From: Xanthostigma xanthostigma
Lineage: Eukaryota > Arthropoda > Insecta > Raphidioptera > Raphidiidae
DNA length: 64,000 bases
Reading direction: 5' to 3'
Assembly (NCBI GenBank): GCA_963575645.1
Contig: OY754469.1
Coordinates: forward strand, 38,398,753-38,462,752
A model generated the notes under the pieces. That model was not told where the DNA came from. It did no database searches and was given only the letters and a program-made list of their open reading frames with translations. Position numbers and translations under genes: made by a program. Below, piece after piece: positions 43,535 to 54,689 of the stretch (positions are counted from its first letter, which is position 1; each line of letters starts with the position of its first letter).

Positions 43535-44025
43535 AAAAACTTTTTAACAAAAAAATTAAACCGCCGAAAAACTGAAAAGCAAAAAATAATAAATCTTTTT
43601 ATTTAACTAAGTTCTATCTAAGTAGTTGAACGTATGTGACAGTCTAGTATATCTAAGTAATTTTGAGTCGGCGTCAACAATCCTTCGCCGAAAATCTCTG
43701 AGCGTTCACGAAGTTAATGTCAGCGACAGAGCAACCCGAACGGGCACACACTGAGGGCACACGTCTTTGCGAGTGGTCGTGTGGAGAGCGCATGTTTGAA
43801 ATGTTAATGTTTATCGCTGGAGATTTCACGTATCATTGTTAATTTGATTTGTTTATTTCTTTAAGTGATCTTTGTTCATTGATTGTTTGACGCCGACTCA
43901 AAATTACTTAGATATACTAGACTGTCACATACGTTCAACTACTTAGATAGAACTTAGTTAAATAAAAAGATTTATTATTTTATTTATTATTATTTATTAA
44001 TTTTTTTGTTAAAAAGTTTTTATTT
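43535..44025. mobile_element. Foldback element F (copy 2)
   Basis: Nearly identical to 21169-21673, including TCTAAGTAGTTGAACGTATG and GAGTCGGCGTCAACAATCCT. The right arm is slightly shortened near 43975 (TTATTATTTATT in place of the inner arm). Confidence 0.85.
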
Positions 44026-44074
44026 TATAATTTTTTGTGGCTATATAATTTATAATTGTAATACACAACTCAGC

Positions 44075-44660
44075 ATGAAAATCTGTGAGTGAACAATAAA
44101 TCACCCCTATTTTCCCATCCTTAGGGTAGGATTTTTTTCCAAATTTATATGAGACCAACCTCGAATGATACCCTATCCAATAAAAAAATAATTATCAAAA
44201 TCGGACTACTCTGTAAAAAGTTATGCGTAGTCATACATTACAATCTGTGAGTGAACAATCAATAATCCCGTTTTCCTACCCTTAGGGTTGAAATTTTTTT
44301 TCCAAATTTATATAGGACTAGCTTCGGGGTATACCCTTTCCAATAAAAAAAGAATTATCAAAATTGGACTACTCGGTAAAAAGTTATGTGTGGTCATACA
44401 TTACAATCAGTGAGTGAACAATCAATTATCCCCTGTTTTCCTACCCTTAGGGTTGGAATTTTTTTACCAAATTTATATGGGACCAACTTCGGGGTATACC
44501 CTTTCAAACAAAAAAAAAATTATCAAAATCGGATTGCTCTGTAAAAAGTTATGCGTGGTCATACATAAATAAAAAAAAAAAAAATAATAAAAAAAAATAA
44601 AAAAAAATATACGCGTCGACTTGAGAACCTCCTCCGTTTTTGTTTTTCGTCGGTTAAAAA
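44075..44660 (+). repeat. Three-unit tandem array with CTCCGTTTTTGTTTTTCGTC tail
   Basis: Three units of about 165 bp with the same words as 21715-22045, then A-runs, ACGCGTCGACTTGAGAACCT and TTCGTCGGTTAAAAA. Confidence 0.75.
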
Positions 44661-44719
44661 ATGAATTTTTGGCTTCTCCCCCAGAAAAAAAATATCTACG
44701 CCCTTGAAATATGGTACTC

Positions 44720-45180
44720 TTTAGTATGACTAAGAATTGAACATTCCGTTTTTCGTGAAAACTTTAAGAGTTAAGGATTTTTCTGTAAACTATGAGGCTC
44801 TATATTCCCTATTTTTATCGGAAATTTAAATCTCTGTAGTTTCAGAGAGAGGGGGGATGCTAAACTATGAATTTCGAAATTAGAAAAAAATATGTGTATT
44901 GCTCATAATGAGCCCTTTCATTTGATGTGTCGGATGATGCACTTGAAAAATATATTTTTTTTTAATTTTCTAATTTGACCTCCAAAACTAACCTTCAAAA
45001 TCGGAATTTGCCCATAGTTGGGTCATCTAGCTTTACATATGTACCCAAATTTTTTCGTCCAGTAGATTCGAAGGAAATAAGCCGTGACATATGAACAGAG
45101 AGCCATGCGGGCGATCTTATTATAAGGGTTTTTTTCATCAGATGTACAGAACCCTAAAAAAACAAAAACGCGCCACTGAC
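44720..45180 (+). repeat. Interspersed-repeat tail ending in GAACCCTAAAAA
   Basis: CATAGTTGGGTCATCTAGCT, AGCCGTGACATATGAACAGA and CAGATGTACAGAACCCTAAA belong to the same widespread repeat as 7190 and 16830. No gene. Confidence 0.45.
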
Positions 45181-45598
45181 TCGCCTGCCAGTTGTTTAAA
45201 AACATCTGAGCATTCATTTTTCCTTGTGTAATTTAAAAAAAATAACAAAGGTGTAGGTAATAATGATTACATCCAAACGTGACCCCAGTCATGACTCATG
45301 ACGTCATAGTAATGTGGTTAGTCATGTTTTAGTGCTTCAAATACGGGTCGTAATTAAAAATTGATTAAAAAATTTTATTCACACTCTTTGTTTGTCTTTT
45401 TTGCTTTGATTTACATAAATTTACTTAAAACATCGAACAAAAAAAATCTACAATAAGAATGCAAAATAGTTTTTAACGTCATATAAGCTGAAGACGATAA
45501 AGGCCAATTCTCACGTGGCTTTTTTATGTGACAGTTTTTTCTCGATTAACGCATCGCGACGGTACATGAATCAGCAACGTCTTAAAAGACTTCTTGAA

Positions 45599-45790
45599 TA
45601 GGGTTGATAGGTGTCCGGTTTTTTACGCTCGTGTCCGACCTGTCCGGCTTTTGGTCTGTGTACTTTTAATTATAGACTTTTGGATATTTTTCAAGAGTTT
45701 GAAATTGTTATTTTTTAATAAAGATCTTTTTATTTTTATCCAAAAGAATGGATATATTTTTGGTTTTTGCATTTTTTGAAATATATATTT
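45599..45790. repeat. hAT-like fragment of the TAGGGTTGNCA family
   Basis: TAGGGTTGATAGGTGTCCGG, TGTCCGACCTGTCCGGCTTT and GAAATTGTTATTTTTTAATA match the left half of 51509-52143. Confidence 0.55.
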
Positions 45791-46248
45791 GTTTATTTGT
45801 TGTTTTTTAATTTATCTACTAATAGTCTACAGAAGACTGACCATTTTTCATTTCATCAATATCATAGATATAAATACAAATGATGATAGGTAGGTAGGAC
45901 TGTTTGTTGAATAAATCATCTCACAAAAAATCTTATGGTGATATTATTCATGTGACAACTGTCAATCGATACGTTATTTAATTGAAATTGATTAATGCAT
46001 TGATGGATAGGTCAGTCACTGCGTAGATTGATCATTATTGATTGATAATGATGTACAGGAAACCCTCGTTAATGCGGAAGACACGCTCCTGAAAAACGCA
46101 TCGCCAACAAATCCATCGTTGGCTGAAGTATTTCAAGGTAACTAAATAAGAAATAGTGCCTTGAAAGCATATTTTTTTACATGAATGCGCCTTTAAAAAA
46201 TCATAACACTACCTACTGAAGATATGGGGCATGCACGAAATGTCGAGC
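45791..46248. other. Gene-free stretch
   Basis: CAGGAAACCCTCGTTAATGC at 46055 looks like a pogo/Tigger-type terminus without a visible partner. No gene. Confidence 0.35.
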
Positions 46249-46261
46249 GAAAAATGATGTA

Positions 46262-46590
46262 CAAATCTTTGATTAACGTCTGATTAGAACTCTTCAATAA
46301 ATAAAATTATCGACCAATTTTTCAGACAATATATTAACAAAAAATATAATTAATACATTAACGTTTCGATCCGGATTTGGATCTTCTTCAGAATGGATCT
46401 AAAAATATAAAAAAATAATTAATATTTAGTTTCTATTTATTTTTAATGTAATTCGTGAAAGATTTTTTTGATATTGAAAATTGAAAAAATAATACCTAAC
46501 AAACAATGTTTTATTATCGAAACGTTAATGTATTAATTATATTTTTTGTTAATATATTGTCTGAAAAATTGGTCGATAATTTTATTTATT
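46262..46590 (-). mobile_element. Family E inverted-arm element (copy E3, inverted), 13-bp TSD
   Basis: TSD GAAAAATGATGTA at 46249-46261 and 46591-46603. It starts CAAATCTTTGATTAACGTCT and ends GGTCGATAATTTTATTTATT. The motif on the minus strand reads CTGAAGAAGATCCAAATCCG followed by GATCGAAACGTT. Confidence 0.75.
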
Positions 46591-46777
46591 GAAAAATGAT
46601 GTAATTCTACGTTACCCGGCGGGCTTTGAGCCAGTGTAACTTTGGATGGCGTCGAGCAAGGACCACGAAAAAGTGGTGTCATTCGAATACTAGATGCGCC
46701 CCACGATTTTTGGCGCTATTCTGTATAGCAATGACGCTGTTAAATTTCTGTCTCATTTTAACTTACGTAGGTGACGT

Positions 46778-47004
46778 TAAAGGATCCCGTACAAACCTTA
46801 TGGGATTTGGTTCTCGGTTAAATTAACCGAAAATGGTAATATTTTATAGTTTAAAGGTCACTAAGAAAAAGTGTCCATCGGCGCATAGCCTAAAGACCAA
46901 TAGATTTTTCGCAACAGATATGTTTGGCGAGATTTTAGATATAAAGGGACATCCATTTAATTTAACCGAGAACCAAATCTCATAAGGCTTGTGCGGGGTC
47001 CCTT
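46778..47004. mobile_element. TIR MITE, GGATCCCGTACAAACC family
   Basis: GGATCCCGTACAAACCTTAT and GGTTCTCGGTTAAATTAACC at the left are mirrored at 46958-47002 (TTTAACCGAGAACCAAATCT ... GGGGTCCC). The interior is unique. Confidence 0.65.
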
Positions 47005-47648
47005 GTTAGCCAGTGACAAAAAATTGAAAGTATTGTAAATTCCTACATGTGGCCTTATACAGAATAGCACATTTTATTTTGGTCTGATCAAGATTGGTGA
47101 CTCATAATAAATTTCTAACTTTTAGTACACTATTGATGGTATAGTAAAACCGGTTTACTTAAAAAGTTTTTTATCTGTTTTATTTAATGCTAGTAATCCT
47201 ATAGCTGAGAGGTAATCTATGCGGTAACAATAGAATTTCGTTGGCAAACAAAATCTACCGGGCTTTAACCGGGACGGAAAGGTAATAAATATTAATTAAA
47301 AGCATGATCATAGTAGGTATGTTTCGTTATACTATGACATGGTGATTTAAAAATAGTACATAATGAATCAGTATATCGTCTTGTTTTATTGTATGTGGTG
47401 ACGTAGTAATGTACAAGAAATAATTTATTATGTGTATTTTCAGAACCAGTTTACTTGATCTAGGAAATTCACTAGAGCGCAATGAATGACGACTCATTCC
47501 TCGTGGCGGCAAAAACGCATATACGATTCGATGCTGATCGGCTTTCTATATATCTATATTTTCTAATCTGCGTGCAACTCGCGGAATTCCCGTCAATTGA
47601 CTTTTCTAGTATCCCGACCGATTTACGTATCCTTATTTGTTAATATAC
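47005..47648. other. Gene-free stretch
   Basis: No gene or clear repeat recognised. Confidence 0.35.
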
Positions 47649-48419
47649 AGGATGTCTCATTAAGAATGGGACATAGAACAACCGCAGATTCTCCAATTCA
47701 AAATAAAACGATTAAGCGAAATATGCTTAGATAAAGTGTTACTCGCTCTACCAGTGGCGTACGGCAGGAGTAAGTAATGCTTGTACCCCTTCTAAATGTT
47801 ACGCCGCTGTCTAAATTTTAATTTTGACTATAATTTTATTTTTTTTGATATTTTCTAAGTCAATAATGTACACTTGTTAGTTTGTTGTAAAGTCATTGGT
47901 TTTCGAGATATTCGCAGTTTTTTTAAGACAAAATTGTAAAAATGAATATTATTAATAATAATACAAATAAAAAGTACATGTCTATCTATCTTTAACTGCG
48001 AATATCTCGAAAACCAATGACTTTACAACAAACTAACAAGTGTACATTATTGACTTAGAAAATATCAAAAAAATTAAAGTTATATAGTCAAAATTAAAAT
48101 TTAGACAGCGGCGTAACATTTAGAAGGGGTACAAGCATTACTTACTCCTGCCGTACGCCACTGGTAGAGCGTACTGAACTAATTTTTTTATTGTTAGGTG
48201 CATTTTATGGATATTTAACAAGTGTGCCGATTTGAGTAAAATTAAACGGTGTATTAAAAAAATTATGGACATTAATAATTTTTCAGTTTTCAACTTCAAC
48301 ACCCCGTATTTCGGAAACGAGTAACATTTTATCTAAGCATATTTCGCTTAATCGTTTTATTTTGAATTGGAGAATCTGCGGTTGTTCTATGTCCCATTCT
48401 TAATGGGACACCCTGTATA
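47649..48419. mobile_element. TIR element (ACAGGGTGTCCCATTAAG) interrupted by a foldback
   Basis: ATACAGGATGTCTCATTAAG at the left is mirrored by CTTAATGGGACACCCTGTAT at the right; arms of about 95 bp include AATTGGAGAATCTGCGGTTG and CGCTTAATCGTTTTATTTTG. The left arm stops at GTTACTCG where the inner foldback begins; the right arm continues. Confidence 0.75.
47747..48172. mobile_element. Inner foldback, CTACCAGTGGCGTACGGCAG
   Basis: TCTACCAGTGGCGTACGGCA is mirrored by TGCCGTACGCCACTGGTAGA. Arms of about 190 bp are nearly identical inverses (AGTAAGTAATGCTTGTACCC; ATTGGTTTTCGAGATATTCG). The loop is an AT-rich 50 bp. Confidence 0.85.
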
Positions 48420-49038
48420 TTTTTTCGTCTTGAGTAATTTCAAATTTTCTTGGAAACCGTTCTTTTTATAATAAATTAGTGATTTTTTTTTTTATTTCAA
48501 CCCCTTCGGACCTGAATTTTATTTTTTGAAACAAAATATTTTTTAGGGTGTTGGGCTTATTTAAGGTGCAATTAAAGTATATTCAGTGAAAAACTAAATT
48601 TAACATTTACAGAATTTTGGAAAATCATGATATGCCCATTGAAATGGACAAGTCAAAAAAAATTTTTTTACACAAGCATTAAAGGATGGTTAATTACTTT
48701 TTAAGTATAATTAGTAAAGTTAAACATCATAAAATTAAAGTAAATATCGGCACAAGAAAATGCGTAAGTTATACGAAGTACCGAATACATAATCAGAATG
48801 TACACTTACCAGCTTTGCGCGAATCCATAACTGCGGTCAACACTTAACTCGATATTTCGACACACATAGTATTTCTTTGTTTTGTTTGGGATGTCTACAT
48901 CTCAAATAAGCCCCAACACAATGAAATGTTTATATTTGATATTTAATTACGCTGACTTAAATTATACGTTAGAATAGTATGTCCATTGAAATTATCGTCA
49001 GGACCGAATGAGTTAAGATGAGCTTACGGATATTTTAG
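48420..49038. other. Gene-free stretch
   Basis: No gene or clear repeat recognised. Confidence 0.35.
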
Positions 49039-49610
49039 ATACAGTGGAGCTTCGAACTGCGATAATTTGAATTTCTTGGCTGGTCCTTTCGACGACCTCG
49101 AATTGCCCACTGTATACCTGGGTCCTAATCTTTATTACAAGAACTGCGCACAGTACAAAAGACCATAAAAATTCACAGTATACGAACTGCGCACCAGGTA
49201 ATTATAATAATAATTATGTATGATCAAAGGAAAGAAAAATAAAACTTAACAGCTCTGCAAGTTTTAAAAGTACAGCGCCAAAACCACTCGCCATTTTTAA
49301 AACCTTCGAAAATGAAAACTTTACACTTTCTAAAACCAAAACTTCACTTCCTCTTTCACTATACTCAAAAACGGAATTCATAATGAATATCAGACGCTAG
49401 AGTAACTTTAGCACCTTCACAAAACAAATCTGAAGAACAATTGAAAAATTAACATTTCCATCAAAAGCAAATGCACATCTACCTGATAATGTGAAGATAA
49501 ATCGATTAAGAAAAGGGATTAATAATTATTTTTGTAAATACCAGGAATTAGACTAGTGCGGAATTCATGTTAAGTAGGTATTACAGGTAATAAAACGAAC
49601 GCTCATTAAA

Positions 49611-50283
49611 GGCTAGATGCACACATGCGTGAATTAACGTGCGGTGCCGCTGCGACACCGCTGCGTGGCCGCAGCAACTCGTGCACATGTCCGTTGTTTT
49701 AACGTGCGGCACCGCTGCGAGTCATAGTAGTTTCTGTGTTTTTGTTGGCGATGGAGGTGTATACAAAAAAACGTGCGATTTTCGCTTACATTGTATACAA
49801 AAAAATTGTTTTTTAAAAAAAAAAAGACGTTACTGGGTACATCCCTACATCGATGATAGGCTAACGAGAGGTGTTTTTGTAACTTAGTTTTCGGATCTGC
49901 GAGAAAATCCAGACAAGTTTTTCAACTATTTTCGTGAGTGGTTCAATCATTTGACGAACTTGCATACAAAATTAGAAATTAGAAAATTATTTCGAAACGT
50001 GGGTGATTTTTTCACAACAATTTTAAACGCGTTTGCGGCAAAATGACGGTAGTGTGCACTGACCAATATGTCGCAATGTTATGATAGACGGCGCGTGCAC
50101 GCGCGGTGCTCTTGCGGCGTGAGAGGACCCTGCGGTATTTCTTGCACGCAAGATGGACGTGCGGCGCCGCGGCGTTGCCACTGTTATGTGTGCACTACCA
50201 CATAAGTTTGTGGGTACTTCACGCCGCTTTCGCGGCGCCGCAGCGTTGCCGCGCGTTAAAAAACCGCATGTGTGCATCAGGCC
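49611..50283. mobile_element. PIF/Harbinger-type element, GC-rich TIRs, nested in the pogo-like element
   Basis: GGCTAGATGCACACATGCG at the left is mirrored by CGCATGTGTGCATCAGGCC at the right. Subterminal GC-rich words (AACGTGCGG, GCCGCTGCG, GCGGCGCCGC) occur on both sides. A clear transposase N-terminal relic (49822-50046) sets the superfamily. The GC-rich arms generate the ORFs at 50023-50410 on both strands. Confidence 0.75.
49822..50046 (+). pseudogene. PIF/Harbinger transposase N-terminal relic
   Basis: The frame reads KRRYWVHPYIDDRLTRGVFV, T, an in-frame TAG, then FSDLRENPDKFFNYFREWFN and HLTNLHTKLEIRKLFRN, ending at TGA 50044-50046. RRYWVHP......R...G.F..L..DLR..P.KFFNYFRM...F..L is the signature of PIF/Harbinger (DDE_Tnp_4) proteins before the catalytic core. 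One internal stop and no DDE residues, so it is dead. Confidence 0.8.
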
Positions 50284-50619
50284 TGAGAAAGTGCACAGTT
50301 CATGCATGTCCGGTCCTTTGACCTTCCCATGTAACACAAACTCCGATAATTTGAACTTTTACCTGAGTCCATTAATGATAGCCAAGAAGGTGGATAAATT
50401 CGCGAAGTAGAAAAAAGGAGAAAAAATGAGAAATGCTAACACCTACGATTTGTTTCTCTTCCGTGTAGACAGTCCTAAGTCTGTAAAAAGTGGGAAGGTA
50501 AATATTTTATTTCTTTCGTGTCCTCTCTCTCTTTCTCTCTATCTAGCAGCCGTTCGATAATTCGAAGTTTTGGGACGAGACTTTTGGCTTCGAATTAACG
50601 AAGTTCCGCTGTATATTAT

Positions 50620-51351
50620 TATGAAACTATTGTCGGGATTGAGAATAGCCGAGCGTATAAAGATGCAGTTGTTTATTTGGCGCTGTCTGTTACAAGCCCC
50701 CAGTTCACTTCTAATCCGAGAACATGAATTGAAGTCCAAATAACCTTAGCTGTAGCTGTTTATTTATATGTATTTAAACATTAAATTTCTTGTTTTCGAA
50801 TACTTTATAATTAATTTCCTTAATAAAAAAATCGGGATCGAGGTCTTTGAACAGCTTTAAATAATATAATAATGCCATCTGCTTTAAATTTATTGGCGCT
50901 ACTTTGTGTCTTTAAAAATAGACTATAACTTTATGCGCACTTTTTTTAAAGAATGACAGGTCTTGAAACATTTTGTTGAGGGCCGACAGACGTCGAGGCA
51001 AAGATTATTAAGGTTAAGGATAAATATGCGGAATTAAAAAAAAGTTGCGAGTCTGGAAGTCTCATTCAGGTTCGTACGATTACGCGAATCATTAATCTAT
51101 TGCTTACTTTTTTTCGATGATGAAAGTTAACTTTTCACGTCAAAGAACACGTAAAATAAAATTCGCGCAAGTGCAAATCAAAGTTAAAGTGTTTTCGTCC
51201 TTTGAGAAATTCTTTTCGGGTCAAAAGTAAGCGAAAGTGTCGCCATCCTACGCGATGATTCGTAAACAGTATCTTGATCGATGATATCCATTTAGAATGT
51301 TTTTGAAGGTATTTATTTAATGTTGTTCTTTCAATGCAATTATTTAAAAAA
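50620..51351. other. Gene-free stretch
   Basis: The 139-codon minus-strand ORF (51135-51554) runs across this boundary but shows no motif and reads through a hairpin MITE. No gene called. Confidence 0.35.
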
Positions 51352-51476
51352 AAGTACTGTGTGCTATTTAAGCAGAAAGTGGGCGTTTGCGACTCGAGTG
51401 ATTGACACCCTCGCTTCACTCGATGGCAAACTCCGACGCAAACGTCAACTTTCTGCTCTAGTAACACAATATACTT
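51352..51476. mobile_element. 125-bp hairpin MITE
   Basis: AGCAGAAAGTGGGCGTTTGC is mirrored by GCAAACGTCAACTTTCTGCT, with outer arms AAGTACTGTGT / ACACAATATACTT. The centre has TCGAGTGATTGACACCCTCG. Confidence 0.7.
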
Positions 51477-51684
51477 ATTCATTGATATTATCGGTTGGGT
51501 ATAGGCTATAGGGTTGCCAGAAGTGTCCGGCTTTTTAAGGTCATGTCCGGCCAAATATTTACGTGTCCGACTTTTGTTTTTGATCTGTGTACTTACTAGA
51601 GTTTGAAATTGTTATTTTTTAATAAAGATCTTTTTGTTTTTATCCAAAAGAACGGATATATTTTCGAATTGGTTAACGAAATCT

Positions 51685-51730
51685 TTAATACGAACCTAAC
51701 AGAGATAAAACTCTGTTAGGTTCGTATTAA
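51685..51730. repeat. Perfect 20-bp-arm hairpin
   Basis: TTAATACGAACCTAACAGAG, ATAAAA, CTCTGTTAGGTTCGTATTAA. Confidence 0.9.
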
Positions 51731-51734
51731 AGTG

Positions 51735-51990
51735 TGTAGGCTTTCACGGCCGGTGTTGATCCAAATCTTCTTGGTTTCCGGGCTTGTATGCCGTGGTTCA
51801 TTGGTATTACTGGCTGACGTTTCTTCTACAACTGCTGTAGACAATATCAAAGGCGATGTGGTAGCGGGCGAAGTTTCCTTCTAGGCTGCTCACAGGTAAG
51901 TGTGCCGACAAGTGTGGTACTTCCGTCGACGAAACGTTTGGTAGTAATACCAATGGACCACGGCATACAAGCCCGAAAACCAAAAAGATT
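51735..51990. mobile_element. Penelope-related inverted repeat
   Basis: GGCTTTCACGGCCGGTGTTG, then GGTTTCCGGGCTTGTATGCC, GTGGTTCATTGGTATTAC and CTGACGTTTCTTC. The segment from ATCCAAATCTT to TGGTATTAC is inverted at 51941-51990. The order GCTTTCACGGCCGG - CCGGGCTTGTATG - GACGTTTC resembles Penelope-like (Poseidon-type) terminal repeats known from lizards and other animals. Confidence 0.5.
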
Positions 51991-52155
51991 TGGACTAAAA
52001 GAGTTTTTTTATTATAAATGTGATGTCCGACTTTAAAAACGTTTGTACGTCTTTGATAAGGTGTTTGGCTTTTAAAAAAGATATATCCGGCCTAATACAG
52101 CGCCGTGTCCGCGACTTTTGTATTTTAGGGTCTGCCAACCCTATGTGGGTATAGA

Positions 52156-52648
52156 CAAGAGCGTAGATATGGGGGGTAAAGGGGGTAATTACCCCCCCAG
52201 GATCATAATAATAAAAAATAAAATTGAAAATAATACGAATACCCATGGCTAAAAAATAAAATTTAGAAATACTTTTTGAAAAGGAATAATTAATAAAATT
52301 AGTTTGGAAATTAATATTTTGCTTGACACCTTCCTTCGTGAGTATTCTTGTTGTATAAATTATAATAAAACTTAAAAAAATATTGATTTTTTTGCTTTAC
52401 CCCATCCTCAGAAAAAAATTGGTTGTCTGTAAAGTCGGTTTACGAACGATAGTTTTACGTGATAACGTATTCCGTAATACATAACCTAAATTTTAGTAGC
52501 TGTCAAACTTGGGCCGAAGCATACTGCGCTCTCGCTTGCACGCACAGGGTCAGGCGGAACGTTAGGAACGTTACACTTTTTCGTGCGTGCAGCTGGTGTT
52601 TCATCAATTTATAAGACGTTATCACGTCAAAAAATATCTACGCCCTTG
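52156..52648. mobile_element. hAT-type element CAAGRGCGTAGATA (copy 2) with perfect 8-bp TSD
   Basis: CAAGAGCGTAGATATGGGGG at the left, TATCTACGCCCTTG at the right, TSD GGTATAGA at 52148-52155 and 52649-52656. Family M copy B is inserted just before the right end, in the A-run. A third right end is at 56450-56526. Confidence 0.9.
52418..52632 (+). mobile_element. Family M MITE (copy B, diverged interior)
   Basis: Same ends as copies A, C and D (TTGGTTGTCTGTAAAGTCGG; AAGACGTTATCACGTCAAAA), but the CTCTGACGTCACGCGAGAAG block is replaced by unrelated sequence (AACCTAAATTTTAGTAGCTG), and the recurrent ORF is absent. Confidence 0.75.
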
Positions 52649-52659
52649 GGTATAGAAAC

Positions 52660-53825
52660 AGCTGACGATTTGTTTAAAGAAAGCAGCTTGTATAGATTTG
52701 TTTATATTGTTTTGTATTCACTTATTATTATATACCTACCTATCCTGGTTTTTTGAGATTTTAAAAATGGCTGAGATTAAAAAAAATATTGTCTGATTAC
52801 CCTAAACGAGAAATAGAACTGTCGGTCTCTTAATTCTATGTGAAGAAATTTAAAACGGATATATTAGTCATGCGTATACAGTTTTATCCTAAAGGTATTT
52901 CCCAGAACAGCGGAAACCAATGACTGGAAAACAGTATCACGATGATTGGTTGCTTGAAATGATCGCACCTTTTCCTGGTAAAAGATTAAAAAAAGCTGTG
53001 TTATAATAAATTGGAAAAATCGTCTGCGATAAATTTACTGTAACCGCGTATAAACACATAATTAGTAAACAAATAAAGCTAACAACATTATCAAGAACCA
53101 AGGACGCCTGTATTTGAATAGTATGTATAGGTTATGTATCTAAATATTATGACGAATATGACAATTTGTTAAAAACGAATACCAGCGAGTTTTAAGAGCC
53201 CGTTTGCCGATCACAGAGGGGAAGCTGTATTTTGCGGCGTGTGGTGAGGAAACATTTTGAAACATTCCATTCATAATAGTACACCTAATTATTGTGGTCT
53301 ATGAGAATTGAATGCTCTCTCTCTATCTTTCACACATGTGAGAAGGATTGACAAAGAGAACCGAATTATTATATGCCTCGTTATAGTGATATACATACTA
53401 TTACATGTATTAGTATACTAACACAGACACGTATAGACTGCAGATATCAAATAGGGATGTGCTATATTCATTTTATATCCAGAATTACAAAACTTTACAA
53501 CATATAATTTATCTGCAAAGAAATAGTTTACAAAAAATAGAATTATGTTAAATGTCACAAAAATATGGAAAAAAATGTATTGTATATTCATAATAATAAC
53601 TATAATACAGTAGGTACTGTTTGTTACAATTAGGGTTGCCACCTTTTTTTCGAAAAAAAAAGTATTTTTTTAAAGTTGCAAAAATATAGGACTTTCATTA
53701 TTTGTTTTATATATTATTTATTTAATTATTTAATTTATGACTGAGTTTCTTTACTCCACAGACCACAGTGACACAACTATTAGCCAACTTATGAGCTATG
53801 GAATCTAATACAGTTGCATAAATAA
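52660..53825. other. Gene-free stretch
   Basis: No gene recognised. TAGGGTTGCCACCTTTTTTT at 53631 looks like a hAT terminus without a clear partner. Confidence 0.35.
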
Positions 53826-54614
53826 AAATTTGAAAAGAAGTTTGACCCTGCAGGCCATCCCTGTAACTTCCCGCTATTTTCGAGTTCAAAACGCTCAAAA
53901 ATATATAAAATATAGCAAGAAGTTTATTTTTTAGCTCTTCGAGCCCAAAAAAAAAACACTTTGTTACGAAATTTTCGTTCACGATATCTCATGAACAAAT
54001 GAACCGATTTTGATGCGATTTGCGGTAGTCGACGCAATTTTTTAACCTAAAAAAATAATTTATTACAGAAAAATCGATCTCATAGGAATTTTACGAGCAA
54101 TTTAAAAAAAAAACACTTTTTTACGATTTTTTCGTTCACGGTATCTCGTGAACAAATGAACCGATTTTGATGCGGTTTGCGGAAATCGACACAGTTTGTT
54201 AAGGAGAAGAGCTGATTAGATTTTGGAATTAATCGGTTTAGTAGTTTAGAAAATATTTTACAAAAGCAAATTTTAAAAAATTTTTGAAACTTGTTTTTTT
54301 AAGATTTCTCAAAATTTTTTGGGCCGAATCGTTTCAAATTTTCAGGAAGTCTAAGTTCACCAAGTTCACGTCAGATGCCGCAAACCGCGTTTCAGTCGGA
54401 CACTCCATTCAAAAGATATAAAAGGTTTACATACATACATACACACACACACACATACAGCCCTACGGACATCATCGCCAAAATAGTTTCAATAGCTTCC
54501 TAGGACCTCAAAACGTCAATATCTGGCGAAAACTCGATTTTCGAAAATCGGGGTGAAACCAATAACTTCCCGATTTTTGAAAAAAAAAAATTTTTTTTTT
54601 TTAAGCGGAAAGTT
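53826..54614 (-). repeat. Family X interspersed repeat (copy 2, inverted)
   Basis: AGTTTGACCCTGCAGGCCAT to GGAAAGTT, the inverse of 15053-16170, with two tandem units (about 53990 and 54148) in place of four and a short CA microsatellite (54440-54454). Confidence 0.7.
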
Positions 54615-54689
54615 AATAATAAATCAGTTAATTTACTAGAAATCAATTAAAAAAATGAATGCACACTTTTTATTTTTTTGGTTTTTTAA

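Larger units (their letters stand above)
43331..44706. mobile_element. hAT-type element CAAGRGCGTAGATA (copy 1), split by foldback F
   Basis: CAAGAGCGTAGATAAGGGGG at the left and ATATCTACGCCCTTG at the right. Flanks ATATATAG and AAATATGG match at 6 of 8. The body is interrupted at about 43525 by foldback F and its tandem array (to about 44660). The uninterrupted relative is 52156-52648. Confidence 0.65.
49042..50611. mobile_element. pogo/Tigger-like element split by a Harbinger-type element
   Basis: CAGTGGAGCTTCGAACTGCG at the left is mirrored by CGAATTAACGAAGTTCCGCTG at the right, with TA on both sides (49040-49041, 50612-50613). CAGYGGARCTTCG termini with a TA target are typical of the pogo/Tigger branch. 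The interior outside the insertion has no recognisable transposase. Confidence 0.65.
51509..52143. mobile_element. hAT-like element TAGGGTTGNCA, with two nested inverted repeats
   Basis: TAGGGTTGCCAGAAGTGTCC at the left and GGTCTGCCAACCCTA at the right; GTCCG(G/A)C words recur near both ends. It contains the hairpin 51685-51730 and the Penelope-related inverted repeat 51735-51990. No convincing TSD. Confidence 0.55.

Noticed and set aside
50023-50410. Arg/Ala-rich ORFs on both strands
   Set aside because: They come from the GC-rich terminal repeats of the Harbinger-type element.
51135-51554. 139-codon ORF on the minus strand
   Set aside because: It reads through a hairpin MITE and ends in a hAT terminus. 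Composition and lack of motifs argue against a gene.
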